From Boesenbergia rotunda (taxonomy: Eukaryota > Streptophyta > Magnoliopsida > Zingiberales > Zingiberaceae): a stretch of DNA of 64,000 nucleotides. Every line of letters begins with the position of its first letter. The first letter of the stretch is position 1. The stretch lies in NCBI GenBank assembly GCA_024364735.1, contig JAGFNQ010001191.1, positions 88,057-152,056 of the forward strand. Reading direction: 5' to 3'. Positions 1-9,652 of this stretch are shown here, piece after piece. The position numbers and the translations under genes are program-made. The notes beneath the pieces were generated by a model. The model was not told where the DNA came from. It saw only the letters and a list, made by a program, of their open reading frames with translations, and searched no databases.

Positions 1-1
1 T

Positions 2-256
2 GAGGATAGTGGGAGTTTTGTTACAATATATTGTCACAATCATGCTGCGATAATTTTTTTCAAGGATCCTAAATATCACAACAAAGGCAAGCATATAGAA
101 GTTAAGTATAATTATGTAAGGAATATTATGGATAAAAGAAAGGTAGTCCTTGAGTATATTCCCAAACGTGTTGTGCTTGCAGATCCTTCTACTAAGCCAT
201 TAACTAAAGAGTCATTTCTTAGATATGTGAAGTCTTTAGGACTTCGTAAAATGTAA
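2..256 (+). pseudogene. Copia polyprotein C-terminus (RNase H tail)
   Basis: This open frame enters from the left edge and stops at TAA 254-256. It reads as the end of a Ty1/Copia RNase H domain: a YC-x-N-x-AAI block, then KGKHIEVKYNYVR, then the LADPSTKPL signature and a final SLGLRKM. RNase H removes the RNA strand during reverse transcription. In the family the first block is normally YCDN, with Asp as a catalytic residue; here codon 35-37 is CAC (His), so this copy is probably inactive. The rest of the polyprotein lies outside the window. The plus-strand orientation agrees with the polypurine tract and LTR at 1405-1745. Family assignment is secure; loss of activity is inferred. Confidence 0.85.
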
Positions 257-1404
257 CACATTGTAAAGACAATCAAATATATGAAAGTGCTATGATTTAT
301 TCATATTGGTGTTATATTTTGGAAAAAGTCTCGATAAGCATATTGGTAGTTTGAGATTGGTCCACTCACATGAACAATCATCTCTATTTATTGAGTATAA
401 ATAGAGGTAAGACCATTACTTATAAGACAACTTATGTAGCTATGAATAGAGATATACTCATAAGTTGAGGTTACCTTGACTTTTGTATCAAGATGAGATT
501 ATTTATTTAATGATCATAGTCAATGAACCCACCATTTACTAAATCTGCTGAAAGCCAGATTGGAATTCATAAGTTGAATTGAGGATTAAACATTAGGTAT
601 GTCTAGATCAAAATTTGTACAATGTTAATTTTAAGAAAAACATGCACTATTTATTTGTTAAAGAGAAAAATATCGTAACATGTAATTCATACCATATGTG
701 ATATAGCGACAATAAGGGTAGTAGGAGAATGGAGCTTTGCTTCTCTTTTATGTGTGACTCTTGAGATTATAAGTTAATCTCAGTTTTATCCTATGTGACT
801 ATTTAACTGTCTGTTTGAAATTTTAATCAGTGTTTGCTATATTAGCATGCATCCTATTGGCTATGGATAATTTGGTCTATGGAGCATAATTAGGAAAGCA
901 ACTGATTAGAATGAATAGATTTAAGCTTAATAGGAAGATTAAGAGAGATTTACATCTTTGACACTTATTCACTGGTTGACCAATTATATTTTTTGTTGTG
1001 TAATTAAAATGTGATTGTGAATAATTGTATTCAATGAAAATACTGAACAAGCTCTTCATTTAACTGTCATCATGAGGGATTAGAGATGTTTATATTGATG
1101 TAAATAATTTAGTCTAGGATAAAAACAAATTATTAATGTCTCCGATTCATGTGATAGAGCGACTAAGTAAAGTGTAACAATTTTCTTAGTATTGTTCACT
1201 CAGAGAGTAGCTAAGTTAAGTGTAACAACTTTCTTAGCATTGATTGCTCAGTATACTTGTTGTCGCACGAATCATTTTCCTTAAGGTATGAATTAGATGT
1301 TCTATTAGTCTGTAGTCTTTGTGACTATCTGATTTTTGTAACCTAGTTTTTATATAGCCTTTGTGACTTAATCCTTTATATGGTCTTTGTGACTTAACAT
1401 AGAC
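257..1404 (+). other. 3' untranslated region of the Copia element, no gene
   Basis: AT-rich sequence between the RNase H stop and the polypurine tract, with no credible coding frame. It contains a diverged direct repeat of roughly 45-50 bases (about 1158-1205 and 1207-1250, sharing AAGTGTAACAA and TTTCTTAG). It also has three short repeats of CTTTGTGACT between about 1315 and 1400. Confidence 0.5.
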
Positions 1405-1745
1405 GAGTGGGAGATGTAGGAAGTGGGGGTCATTGGCAAATCCACATTGCCCACTTCCCCACTTCTCCCCTTTACTATAAAAGGGGAGGGAGTGCATCCA
1501 AGAGAAGAGCAATGCAGAGTGCGGGGCTCAGTTGTGCGCTGAGAGGCTTAGCACGAGAAGAACATCCACAATCTGGGATTTGGTTTGTGGAATCTAGAAG
1601 AGCAGTTCGATCTTCCGTGATTGCTCTTCCGACGACAAACACGAAGAACAGCGAAGGACTTGCGAAATCATTGTAAGTGTCTATAGTTTTCAGATTTTTA
1701 TTTTGCATTTCCATGCTTTAGATCATATAAAGGATCTTAACTTAT
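1405..1745 (+). repeat. 3' LTR of the Copia element with polypurine tract
   Basis: A purine run, GAGTGGGAGA (1405-1414), is followed at once by TGTAGGAAGTGG, the usual polypurine-tract to LTR junction. A TATA box (CTATAAAAGG, 1475-1484) marks the U3/R promoter. The short ORFs here are LTR sequence, not genes. The right end is uncertain because the next element inserted at 1746 may have cut the LTR. Confidence 0.6.
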
Positions 1746-2360
1746 TGACGCAGGGAAGAAATCTCGGAATGTGAATTTTAAATAGAAGTTTTAGAGAAAG
1801 CATAGAAAGACAGAGATTCGCTAACAAAGAGGAATCACCTCTATGTTTAAACTAAAATAATTTTTATTTAATCAAAATCAAACTCAACATTTTTTTTACA
1901 AGATCCCTAGCCCTTATTAATAGCTTAAGAAATAAGAAAAAGCTGCAATAAAAAATAGAAAAAGAATACTCATCCTAAAAAAAGAGATAAAATCTAAACT
2001 AATTTTTAGAAAAGAAAACTAATCCTAAAAATTTTAAATAAATAAAAGAACAAGTTAAAAGACCAAATCTAGAATTCGTCAAAAAACATAGCATAACATG
2101 CTCATGCTAGGGAACATGTGATGGCTATGTCGACCACTAGAAAGACAATTCTACCTCATCCAAACTCTAACTAGAGCACAACCAAGTCAGGAGGTCATGG
2201 GTTGGTCATCTTCCTTGTTAGTATTTTCAATCATCCTTCTTCAAGACCTAAAAGGGAGGCTAGTAGCCTCATTTTTATCTCGATCGTCACAGTTCGAAGG
2301 GGAACATAACTGTATCAGAGGAAATAAATTGATCGTGCTACTGGATGCTCCTATATCAGA
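1746..2360 (-). repeat. 3' LTR of the short element
   Basis: A 615 base copy bounded by TG and CA, similar along its length to 2986-3583 with scattered substitutions and small indels. It is the 3' LTR because the primer-binding site lies by the other copy. Confidence 0.85.
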
Positions 2361-2970
2361 CGCCTCGGGTTGAAAAGAACTTATCCTCGAGTTCAGGATA
2401 GTATCTTAAAGATCAAAAGTCCTCAAGTGTTGGTAAATCAAAAGTCGTCTCGTAAGGGGTAGAATGAGAGGAAGAATCTCTCGGACAAATTTTTGGACGG
2501 TTGATGTACATCTGATGGAACATGCATAACATCCTCAGATAATTTGGAATCTCATGAATGACCAAAATTTCACAATCATCACCATAAATAGCTCGTCATA
2601 TACTAGCTCGTTCATTGACTCGGTCTCGTCTTCATCGTAAATTGGATCCCCTACTATTTCGATTTTGCCGTCCATATATATGTCAAGAAAAAATTTATCG
2701 GAATTAAAATAAAAAAAACTTACAACCTTTAAGATCTCAGATACTACGATCACAGTGTAAGATTTTTTCAGCCAGAATCTGCCTATCATAACCTCGACCA
2801 CGTACCTCATAATTTTCGAGATCTTTCACTGACGTTGGGATTGACTTGTTTTTTTGTAGATCTTCAAGTATCTTGTCTTGGGTGCTATGAACACGGTGTG
2901 AGGCTTCCTTAGTCGGAACCTACCTATCACGATCTGGATCACGACCACGACCACCATTCATGGGATTTAA

Positions 2971-2985
2971 GGCTCTAATACCAAC
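2971..2985 (-). promoter_or_regulatory. Primer-binding site, initiator-Met tRNA
   Basis: GGCTCTAATACCAAC on the plus strand is the complement of a TGGTATTAGAGC site, one mismatch from the plant initiator-Met tRNA 3' end. It abuts the LTR at 2986 and fixes the element orientation. Confidence 0.85.
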
Positions 2986-3583
2986 TGACGTAGGGGAGAA
3001 ATCTCCGAATGCAACATTTGAATAGAAGTTGCAAATAAAGCATAGGAAGAAGGAGATTCACCAATGAAGAGGGACCGCCTCTAATTAAGTTTAAATGAAA
3101 ATAATTTTTATTCAAATCAAAATCATACTCAATATTTTTTTACAAGAGCCCTAACCCTTATTTAAATAGTCTAAGAAATAAGAAAAAATCACAACAGAAA
3201 AAAGAAAAAGAAACTCATCCTAAAAAAAAGAGGTAAAATTTAAACTAATATTTAGAAAAGAAAACTAATCCTAAAAATTTAAAATAAATAAAAGAAAAAG
3301 TTAAAAGAAATCTAGAGTTCATTTGTAACACGCTCATACCGGGGGGAACATGATGGTCATGTCGGCCACTAGAAAGATGATTTCGCCTCATCCAGACTCT
3401 GAATAGAGCGCAACCGAGTCAAGATACAGGCTGGTCATCTTCCTTGTCGATAATCTCGATCTTCCTTCTTCACGACCTAAAAGGGAGTTTGGTAGCCTCG
3501 TTTTCTTCTCGTCACAACTCGAAAGGGAACATAATCGTATCGGAGGAAATAAATTGGTCGTGCTACTAGATGCTCCTACGTTA
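2986..3583 (-). repeat. 5' LTR of the short element
   Basis: A 598 base partner of the 1746-2360 repeat. It starts TGACGTAGGGG and ends CTCCTACGTTA on the plus strand, with the final CA degraded to TA. Confidence 0.85.
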
Positions 3584-4436
3584 CTTGTATATAGAGTCAT
3601 AATATGATGAGTTCATTAAAAAAAAACCCAACATATGCCTAAGTTATAACAAACTTTTAAAAGGAAATGGCAATTCTTTAAAAAATACTACTTATTAAAA
3701 TATCTAACTATGTCTTAATTATGTCTTCTCAAAGAAAAAAGTTACATATTTTAAAGAAGGCACAAGTTATGGATAAGAATTTCAGAGAAAATTAACACTT
3801 GGTCATTAAATATTAAGTTATAAAACATGGATTTATTACTTTCAAAACGTGTAAATATGAATTATTTATTTATAAATTGATAATGTGTAAATTAGATTAA
3901 TATGAATATTTAAAAAAATATTTACATAGTGTTTTTTGATATTTTATGTATTTAAGATAAAATGGGTTATGTGAGTTGGTCATGCCCTGTCAACTTTTAA
4001 ACACTCCTAGTACTTTTACAAGGGTGCGGTGCGGGTAATAAACTGAAATTTTTTATAGGGAAATTCTTTATAGCTTACTTTGATGACATTTTATCAACAT
4101 TAAAGCCGTTAGATATTATATCCTAAAAGACCAAATATAATTTTATAAGAAAAAATCGAAGTGTCATCAATCGATAAAAGTCAGAATTGACTTCAAAAAC
4201 GAAATCTATGTTTCGCGTAGATGAATCTATACTATTAATTTGCTCAAAATCGATTACGGGTGAATGAGAATTAATTGTTTAAAGTCAGCCAAAAATAACA
4301 TAGAAGGAAGTAGATGACGAATAGTCCCACATCTGTAAATTCCAAGAGTGTTTTCTTCCTTATATATGTCGTTGTGTTAATGGAGTTAACAAAAGAAAAA
4401 TACAAGTGTTGTCTTCTCATGTACGAGTAGGTGCTC
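3584..4436. other. AT-rich spacer without genes
   Basis: Low-complexity AT-rich sequence with no supported coding frame, RNA gene or element boundary. The right part may belong to the U3 of the following Copia LTR. Confidence 0.4.
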
Positions 4437-4652
4437 GCACCTGCGAGCCCGCAACCCGTCACGCGCGTAAGTTGGCGCATTTCGCACGTACGCATCGTCG
4501 CGAGGAACATTAAAGAGTTTAAATTTATGCTCCAGGTGATGTGGGCACCTGCGAGCCCGCAACCCGTCACGCGCGTAAGTTGGCGCATTTCTCACGTACG
4601 CATCGTCGCGAGGAACATTGAAGAGTTTAAATTTATGCTCCAGGTGATGTGG
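4437..4652 (+). repeat. Tandem duplication, 108 bp period, two copies
   Basis: Two head-to-tail 108 base units (4437-4544 and 4545-4652) differ at only about two positions (TTTCGCACG/TTTCTCACG and ATTAAAG/ATTGAAG). The units are GC-rich at the start and include ACGCGCGT. The short ORFs here are created by the duplication. Confidence 0.9.
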
Positions 4653-5273
4653 CAGTGCCTATGTGGCCTCGGGTGACGTATAATGTTCACATGTGACGTG
4701 ACAATGCCTATATGACATTCGGGTAGGCAGAGAGAGATGACTATACTGCTGATTGGGCGAACGAATGATAACCGTTGGATCGAAAAAGGGTGCTCGATCG
4801 CAAGTGATGCGATCTGGAGCATTGATCGCGAGGAATTACGATCTGACCGTTGGTGATGAGATTTGATCCGAAGCATCAGATTGAATCTGGCGACTAAGAT
4901 CAAAGGGGGATCTGAAGGGTTACAACTATCCAAATCTAGCGGCTAAGATCAAAGGGTTGTCTAAGAGAGTTACAACCCCCCAGATCGAATGACCCAGATA
5001 AATCCTAAACCAAAGGTCACAGCCACTCACCATAGGGTACCTCACCTCTTTTCCTTGTATAAATAAAATCCTCTGGATGCTGAAATTATTCATTCAATCA
5101 TCGGAAAACAAGCCTCAATCATATCTGGCATACATCTCATCTTCTGCATCCAGAGTCCAAAAAGCCTACAAGAAGGTTTGCTGATCTCAAAATTTGAAGT
5201 GTTGCTATTTCGAGACATCATCGTTGTATCTTGGGAAACGAATTACTGCTATCTATGAGCACCTGTAGCAGAG
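4653..5273 (+). repeat. Copia LTR and leader (element D)
   Basis: This is an LTR-like promoter region ahead of a Copia gag. A TATA box (TTGTATAAATAAAATCC, about 5056-5072) is followed by an untranslated leader leading to the gag ATG at 5394. Several GATCGAA/GATCTG-type repeats precede the TATA box. The LTR ends were not located and no clean initiator-Met primer site is visible, so the limits are approximate. Confidence 0.5.
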
Positions 5274-5395
5274 CAATATTGTTTTACGGAAATAGTGTTG
5301 AACACTAGTCTCGACGATCTTATATCAGTTTGCATCCTCCCCGACAGTAACCCAACCGACTCACAATCGTAAAACAATATTGTACAAACTGATAT
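5274..5395 (+). promoter_or_regulatory. Potential pseudoknot over the gag start codon
   Basis: Two perfect inverted repeats interlock. CAATATTGTTTTACG (5274-5288) pairs with 5368-5382, and ATATCAGTTTG (5322-5332) pairs with CAAACTGATAT (5385-5395). The order is A-B-A'-B', the topology of an H-type pseudoknot, with stems of 15 and 11 bp and 2 nt between A' and B'. The last strand includes the A and T of the gag ATG (5394-5396). A small hairpin, AGTGTT/AACACT, lies in the first loop. The pairing is visible in the sequence; folding and function are inferred. Confidence 0.5.
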
Positions 5396-5661
5396 GACCT
5401 TGATCAATGATGTTCCGACCTTTGTTCCACATGGAGAGAACTCAGAGAAGTTCAACGAAGCCGACATCAAACGATGGCAGTAGAAGATGTTGTTCTATCT
5501 GACAATGCTAAACCTTGTACGATTTTTGCATGAAGACCACCAGCCACTACGAAAGGTGATATCAACATCAAGGTTGCATGCGATGTGTTGTCGTATGGAG
5601 ATTTCCTGTGCCGCAACTACGTTCTCAACACTATCTAAGTGGTTTAATTTATCCTTGACCT
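5394..5661 (+). pseudogene. Copia gag N-terminal fragment (element D)
   Basis: The start of a Copia Gag capsid polyprotein. The frame from ATG 5394 opens with a VPHGENSEKFNEADIKRW block typical of Copia gag N-termini (Gag builds the particle in which reverse transcription takes place). A TAG follows RWQ where the family has Gln. After about 55 codons similarity to the family fades, and the frame closes near 5661, where sequence of element A begins. The fragment is therefore truncated and carries a nonsense codon. The start is chosen because the conserved block begins a few codons downstream and the leader shows no other in-frame ATG. Confidence 0.7.
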
Positions 5662-5872
5662 AATGTCCTAGTTTTGGCTTCCCCTTGATGTCTCTGCCCA
5701 TATAATTTCACAATGTATCCCTAGCATTGGTTTATATGACATCTTCACATTGAAAACCAATTTTCATGCAATATGGTTCCAGTGTCATATTTCCATGCAT
5801 GAAACTTACTCTTGATGTGCCAAATCCTTAGGATTAAGACTCATATTTGTCTCCAAATCCTTTGGTACATTC

Positions 5873-7539
5873 TGTTGGATCGGAGTAAATCAATAGAGGG
5901 GGGGTGAATATCGATCTAAAAATTTTTCGGATAAGTAGAGCGATTACGCAGCGGAAAACAAGAAAATAATCGCTAACACAAGTTCTTTTTACTTAGTTCG
6001 GAGTCGCGGTCGGCTCCTACTCCAAGGCCCACGGTCCTTGACCGTTTACGTTGGGCAATTCTATATTCGTAAAGATCTTTTACAGGTTCGAGTACAGTAA
6101 TAGAATTGAAATTGAAAGTACAATACTTTTTGTAATTTAAATGTTACCGACGTCCGAGGTGGATGGAAGTTCGGAGTAGCAGGTCGTCGTCGGCGCTTGA
6201 ATCGCGAGGTCGGAGCTTGTCGGAGCATAGCGCTTGAACGAAAGTGTTGAGAGAGATGTGAGCGAGATGTCTTGAAGCCTTGGGGGTGAACCCCTATTTA
6301 TAGCAGTTAGGGGTGTGCATTTGGTCAAAACCGAACCGAATAAATCGAAAATCAAATTAACCGATTTTTTTTGGAACAAACCGAACCGACCGAATTTTCT
6401 ACAAAAATCAAACTTACCGAACCGATTTTTATTCGGTTAATTCGGTTTTTAACCGAATTAACCGAAATTTTAAATTTAATTTGATTTTTAATTAAAATTA
6501 CCAAATTTTATTTAATTAATTATATTTTTAAATAAAAAATAACTAAATTAATATATTTATTCGATTTATTCGGTTTAACCGAATTACAAAATTCAAAACC
6601 GAAATCGAACCGATTTAACCAAAAAAACCGAACCGAATTTAAAAAAAACGAAAACCGAATTAACCGAACCAAATTTCAAAATTCGGTCGATTCGGTTCGG
6701 TTAATTCGATTTTTCCAAATTTTTACTCACCCCTACTAGCAGTCATAGGGGCGCCTGACACGTGACCTCTCCTATGAGAACTCCAATCCGCAAGCTCAGT
6801 CTGCGCTTATCCCCTTCAATGAGGCGCCTGAGCTGATGGGGGCGCCTGTGTTAACACAGAACATAGGCGCCTGGACTGACTTGGTCCAAAGGCTTCGTGG
6901 CAGTTTGCTTCGATGGTTTTGATTTGGCATTGCACTGGGGCGCCCGTATCCATACGGGCGCCTAGCCCAGTGAGGCGCCTCACTCCATTGAGGCGCCTAA
7001 GCTGCAGAAACACCGTTCCTTCGTTCCCTGCAACCAAGGTTAGTTCCAAAACACAAGAAGCAAATATGTTTGACATTTTTTACAGCCTAAGCTGTCTTGG
7101 TTCTGACTTTGGGTCTCTCAAATGGAACCCTAGGTCGAACCGACGCCTAATGTTCCCTCCTACGGAGAACGCGTCCTCACCTACTCCTCTCGGGAGAATT
7201 TACCTTTTTGCCAACCGGCTCCTCCGGTTGGACTTTTGCCCAATCCTCCGATCTGGTCTTCGTGCCCAGTCCGCGATAAGGACTTCTTGCCCAACTTTCA
7301 GTCAGGTCTTCGGTGCCCAGACCTTTGCCAGGATTTCTTGCCCAGTCCTCGACCAGGACTTCTTACCCAGCCCTTTGGCAGGACTTCTTGCCCAGCCCTT
7401 TGCCAGGACTTCTTGCCTAGTGTACCTAGGACTTTCCTGCACACTTAGTAAGCTTGTTAGATCACAACACCAACCTAACATCTGAATCCTTTGCCATTAT
7501 CAAAACACAGGTTTGATTTTGGTGCTTCCGGCACCAACA
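5873..7539 (-). repeat. 3' LTR of element B, carrying a MITE
   Basis: 1667 bases, or about 1231 after removing the 428 base MITE and its 8 base duplication, close to the 1218 base partner. On the minus strand it holds a minisatellite (7258-7430), a U3 array of GGCGCC palindromes (about 6745-6995), a TATA box (TATAAATAGGGG, interrupted nearby by the MITE) and a C-rich U5 box next to TATTCAC. Frames of 60-190 codons here are LTR shadows. Confidence 0.9.
6308..6735. mobile_element. hAT-type MITE, 428 bp
   Basis: Ends TAGGGGTG and CACCCCTA are perfect inverted repeats. The flanks ATAGCAGT (6300-6307) and CTAGCAGT (6736-6743) form an 8 bp duplication with one mismatch, as expected for hAT transposons. 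The intact site is seen in the other LTR of element B near 18851. The interior is AT-rich and consists mainly of GGTTCGGTT/AACCGAACC motifs in both directions, so much of it is self-complementary. It has no coding capacity. Confidence 0.85.
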
Positions 7540-7557
7540 ATCTCTCCCTTTTTGATT
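7540..7557 (-). promoter_or_regulatory. Polypurine tract of element B
   Basis: The plus strand reads ATCTCTCCCTTTTTGAT directly after the LTR end CAACA; on the minus strand this is a purine run joined to TGTTGG. The same junction recurs at 9653, 25020, 40689 and 47701 (and at 36213 on the plus strand). Confidence 0.8.
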
Positions 7558-8641
7558 TATGGCAATACGGTTCAAAAAGTTAAGTTAAAAAGATAACATA
7601 TTTAACAAGCATTCATAACAAAAAAATTAGTTTTCTTCCCCTGAAACGAATATTCTCCCCCTGAGTTTTTCAATGATATGTGGGTTTTCGTAAACCTTTT
7701 ACGTGCTTTAGAATTTGACTAAGTGCTGAAGTATTTATACTTAGATAAAAGGTTTTGAAAAAGTTTTTGAAGAAGTTTTGCCACCTTAGAAATTTTTTTT
7801 TGCAAGCTTTCTATACTTAGAAAATTTTCCAAAATGTTTTCGTGTTTTTCGCACTTAGAAAATTTTTCAAAAAGTTTTTGCAAGTTTTTCACACTTAGAA
7901 AATTTTCCAAAAAGTTTTTGCAAGTTTTTCATACTTAGAAAATTTTCCAAAATATTTTTGCAAGTTTTTCATACTTAGAAAAATTTTCCAAAAAGTTTTT
8001 GCAAATTTTTCATACTTAGAAATTTTTCCAAAAAGTTTTTGCAAGTTTTTCATACTTAGAAAATTTTTCAAAAAGTTTTTGCAAGTAGAAATATTTTCTA
8101 GAAAATACTTCGTGCAACAAAAACACTTAGAGAAACAGATTTTCACTTAGAACCATTTAAGTACTTAGAAAATTTTGAGATGCTTTAGAAAATACTTAGT
8201 TTTGAAATGCTTAGATTTGAAAAACATTTTAAGCACTTAGTTATTTACTTTACTTTTTGAAAAAGAAAATTTAAAAAAATTTCTCCTTTCCTTTCTCTCC
8301 CCCTTTGCCATATATAAAAAAATTGATACTAATTACAGTAGGTAAATTAGAGCTAATAAAAACATGAAATTCTGTATTGAACCAACTCTAATAACTTTAC
8401 GCATAAACTGGACCAAACCAAATTAAACCGATCTTGTTCGGGTCCCGTCTATCCTAGTTAGCTACTTACTAACTGTTATAAACAGTAGCTTTCGCTAGGG
8501 TTAGTCAAGTTAAGTGATCTGATCAAGTTAGAATTTCTAAGCTTGACACTTAACCTGATTGCTATTCAACTTGTATTTATGGCTCCAATTACTGCAGATG
8601 CACTGACTTAAAGCATCTTGAATCAAGGCATAGACCTAAGC
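7558..8641 (-). other. Repeat-rich 3' internal region of element B
   Basis: Non-coding. About 7840-8090 holds six or so tandem units of 40-41 bases built on GCAAGTTTTTCATACTTAG plus AAAATTTTCCAAAAAG. The 40 base period is not a multiple of three, so the minus-strand frames through it (for example 7895-8146) are unlikely to be genes. A CCCCCTTTGCCATATATAAA box near 8300 recurs in related elements near 44270 and 48515. Confidence 0.7.
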
Positions 8642-8646
8642 ATCTC

Positions 8647-9652
8647 TAATAGATCGACGACGTTGCGAGAGGGGGGGGTGAATAGCATTTTTTGAACCTC
8701 TTTTCTTCCTACACGGTTAGTTGCAAAGCGGAATATACAATAAAAATAATAAACAAACACTAACCAATGCTAACATGGAAAATGTACTTGGTATCCACCC
8801 CGGACGGGTGACCAATCCAAGAATCCGTTGGTGGATCAATCCCCGGATAACCTCCGGCTAACTCTGTCGCTCCTTGTGGGTGGAGAAACCTCGCCACAAC
8901 ACTTCGGACGCTATCTGAGCACAAGAGACTACTAACTCACTTTTCCCAAGCGAGTTTCGTCAAGAATCTCAGCCACCATGAAGTCCTCTTTAAATAGGAC
9001 TCGGGCTGAAACCCACACTCCCAGTCGACTGCCAATTTACCAGTCAACTGGTCTAGCCTTAATTGCTAGCCAACGGCTAGTTTTCGGGGTTACCAGTCGA
9101 CTGCCATTTTACCGGTCGACTGGTCCAGCCCCAAAATCATTCTGTGAGTTTTATCAGTCGACTGCCTCCCAGGCAGTTGACTGCCCCACTCACACACCTA
9201 GGGTTTCCCTTTCCGAGTACACTTCTCTCAGCACTCGACCCCTAGGATTCCCCTAGTACAATCACACAATACTCGTACCCTCACGACTCGACTGACTCCT
9301 CATCCGCAGCCTCGACTATTGCCTTCGCACCCTCTTCATCTTCGGCTCACATCCCTCGGATGCACGCAAGCCTCCAACTTGCCTCCATGTCATCCTTCAC
9401 GCATGCCTCGAAGTCTGCGCCCATCAGCTCATCGTCCTTGCTCTCCAAGGTCCCTCGGGTGCACACAAGCCTCCAGCTTGTCTCCATGCCACCCTTCACT
9501 GTACCGAGGCCGTTCAGTCAAGTCCATATGTGTAACCTGTACAACCTGCACACTCAACATACACATATAAGAACACAAGGGTAAACCTAACTTAAACTCT
9601 TTGCCCAAACATCAAAACACTTGGTCACTCCGGACCACAGATTGCCTCAACA
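8647..9652 (-). repeat. 3' LTR of element C
   Basis: 1006 bases ending CTCAACA before a polypurine tract. The U3 (about 9020-9185) carries copies of CAGTCGACTG or one-base variants beside an AT-rich TATA element (TTTAAATAGG, about 8989-8998). Confidence 0.9.

Larger units (their letters stand above)
1746..3583 (-). mobile_element. Short non-autonomous LTR retrotransposon (TRIM/TR-GAG-like)
   Basis: Two direct repeats of about 600 bases (1746-2360 and 2986-3583) begin TGACG and end in CA or TA. Their outer ends form an imperfect inverted repeat (TGACGTAGGGG against CTCCTACGTTA). A primer-binding site lies just inside the right repeat, so the element reads on the minus strand. The flanks CTTAT (1741-1745) and CTTGT (3584-3588) fit a 5 bp TSD with one mismatch. 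The inner region is only about 625 bases. It has one 91-codon minus-strand ORF (2535-2810) with an acidic DEDETES stretch and no recognised domain. With no gag-pol, movement would need proteins from another element. A TRIM is usually shorter, so the class name is loose. Confidence 0.85.

Noticed and set aside
877..1059. 60-codon minus-strand frame
   Set aside because: Low complexity, no domain, lies in the 3' untranslated part of a Copia element.
5640..5655. TAATT near 5645 as a left target-site copy for element A (right flank TAATT at 22357)
   Set aside because: The sequence after it does not start with TG and no LTR is present, so the match is probably chance.
6816..7485. Overlapping frames of 86 and 190 codons
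   Set aside because: They cross the palindrome array and minisatellite of element B's LTR; the same frames reappear in the other LTR as LTR sequence, so they are not host genes.
7719..8146. Two minus-strand frames with repeated KNLQK/KYEKF peptides
   Set aside because: They translate a 40-41 base tandem repeat whose period is not a multiple of three; no start context or family.
8978..9584. Plus-strand Ser/Pro-rich frames in LTR of element C
   Set aside because: Also seen in the second LTR (13777-14297); reverse to the element's coding strand and rich in repeat translation.
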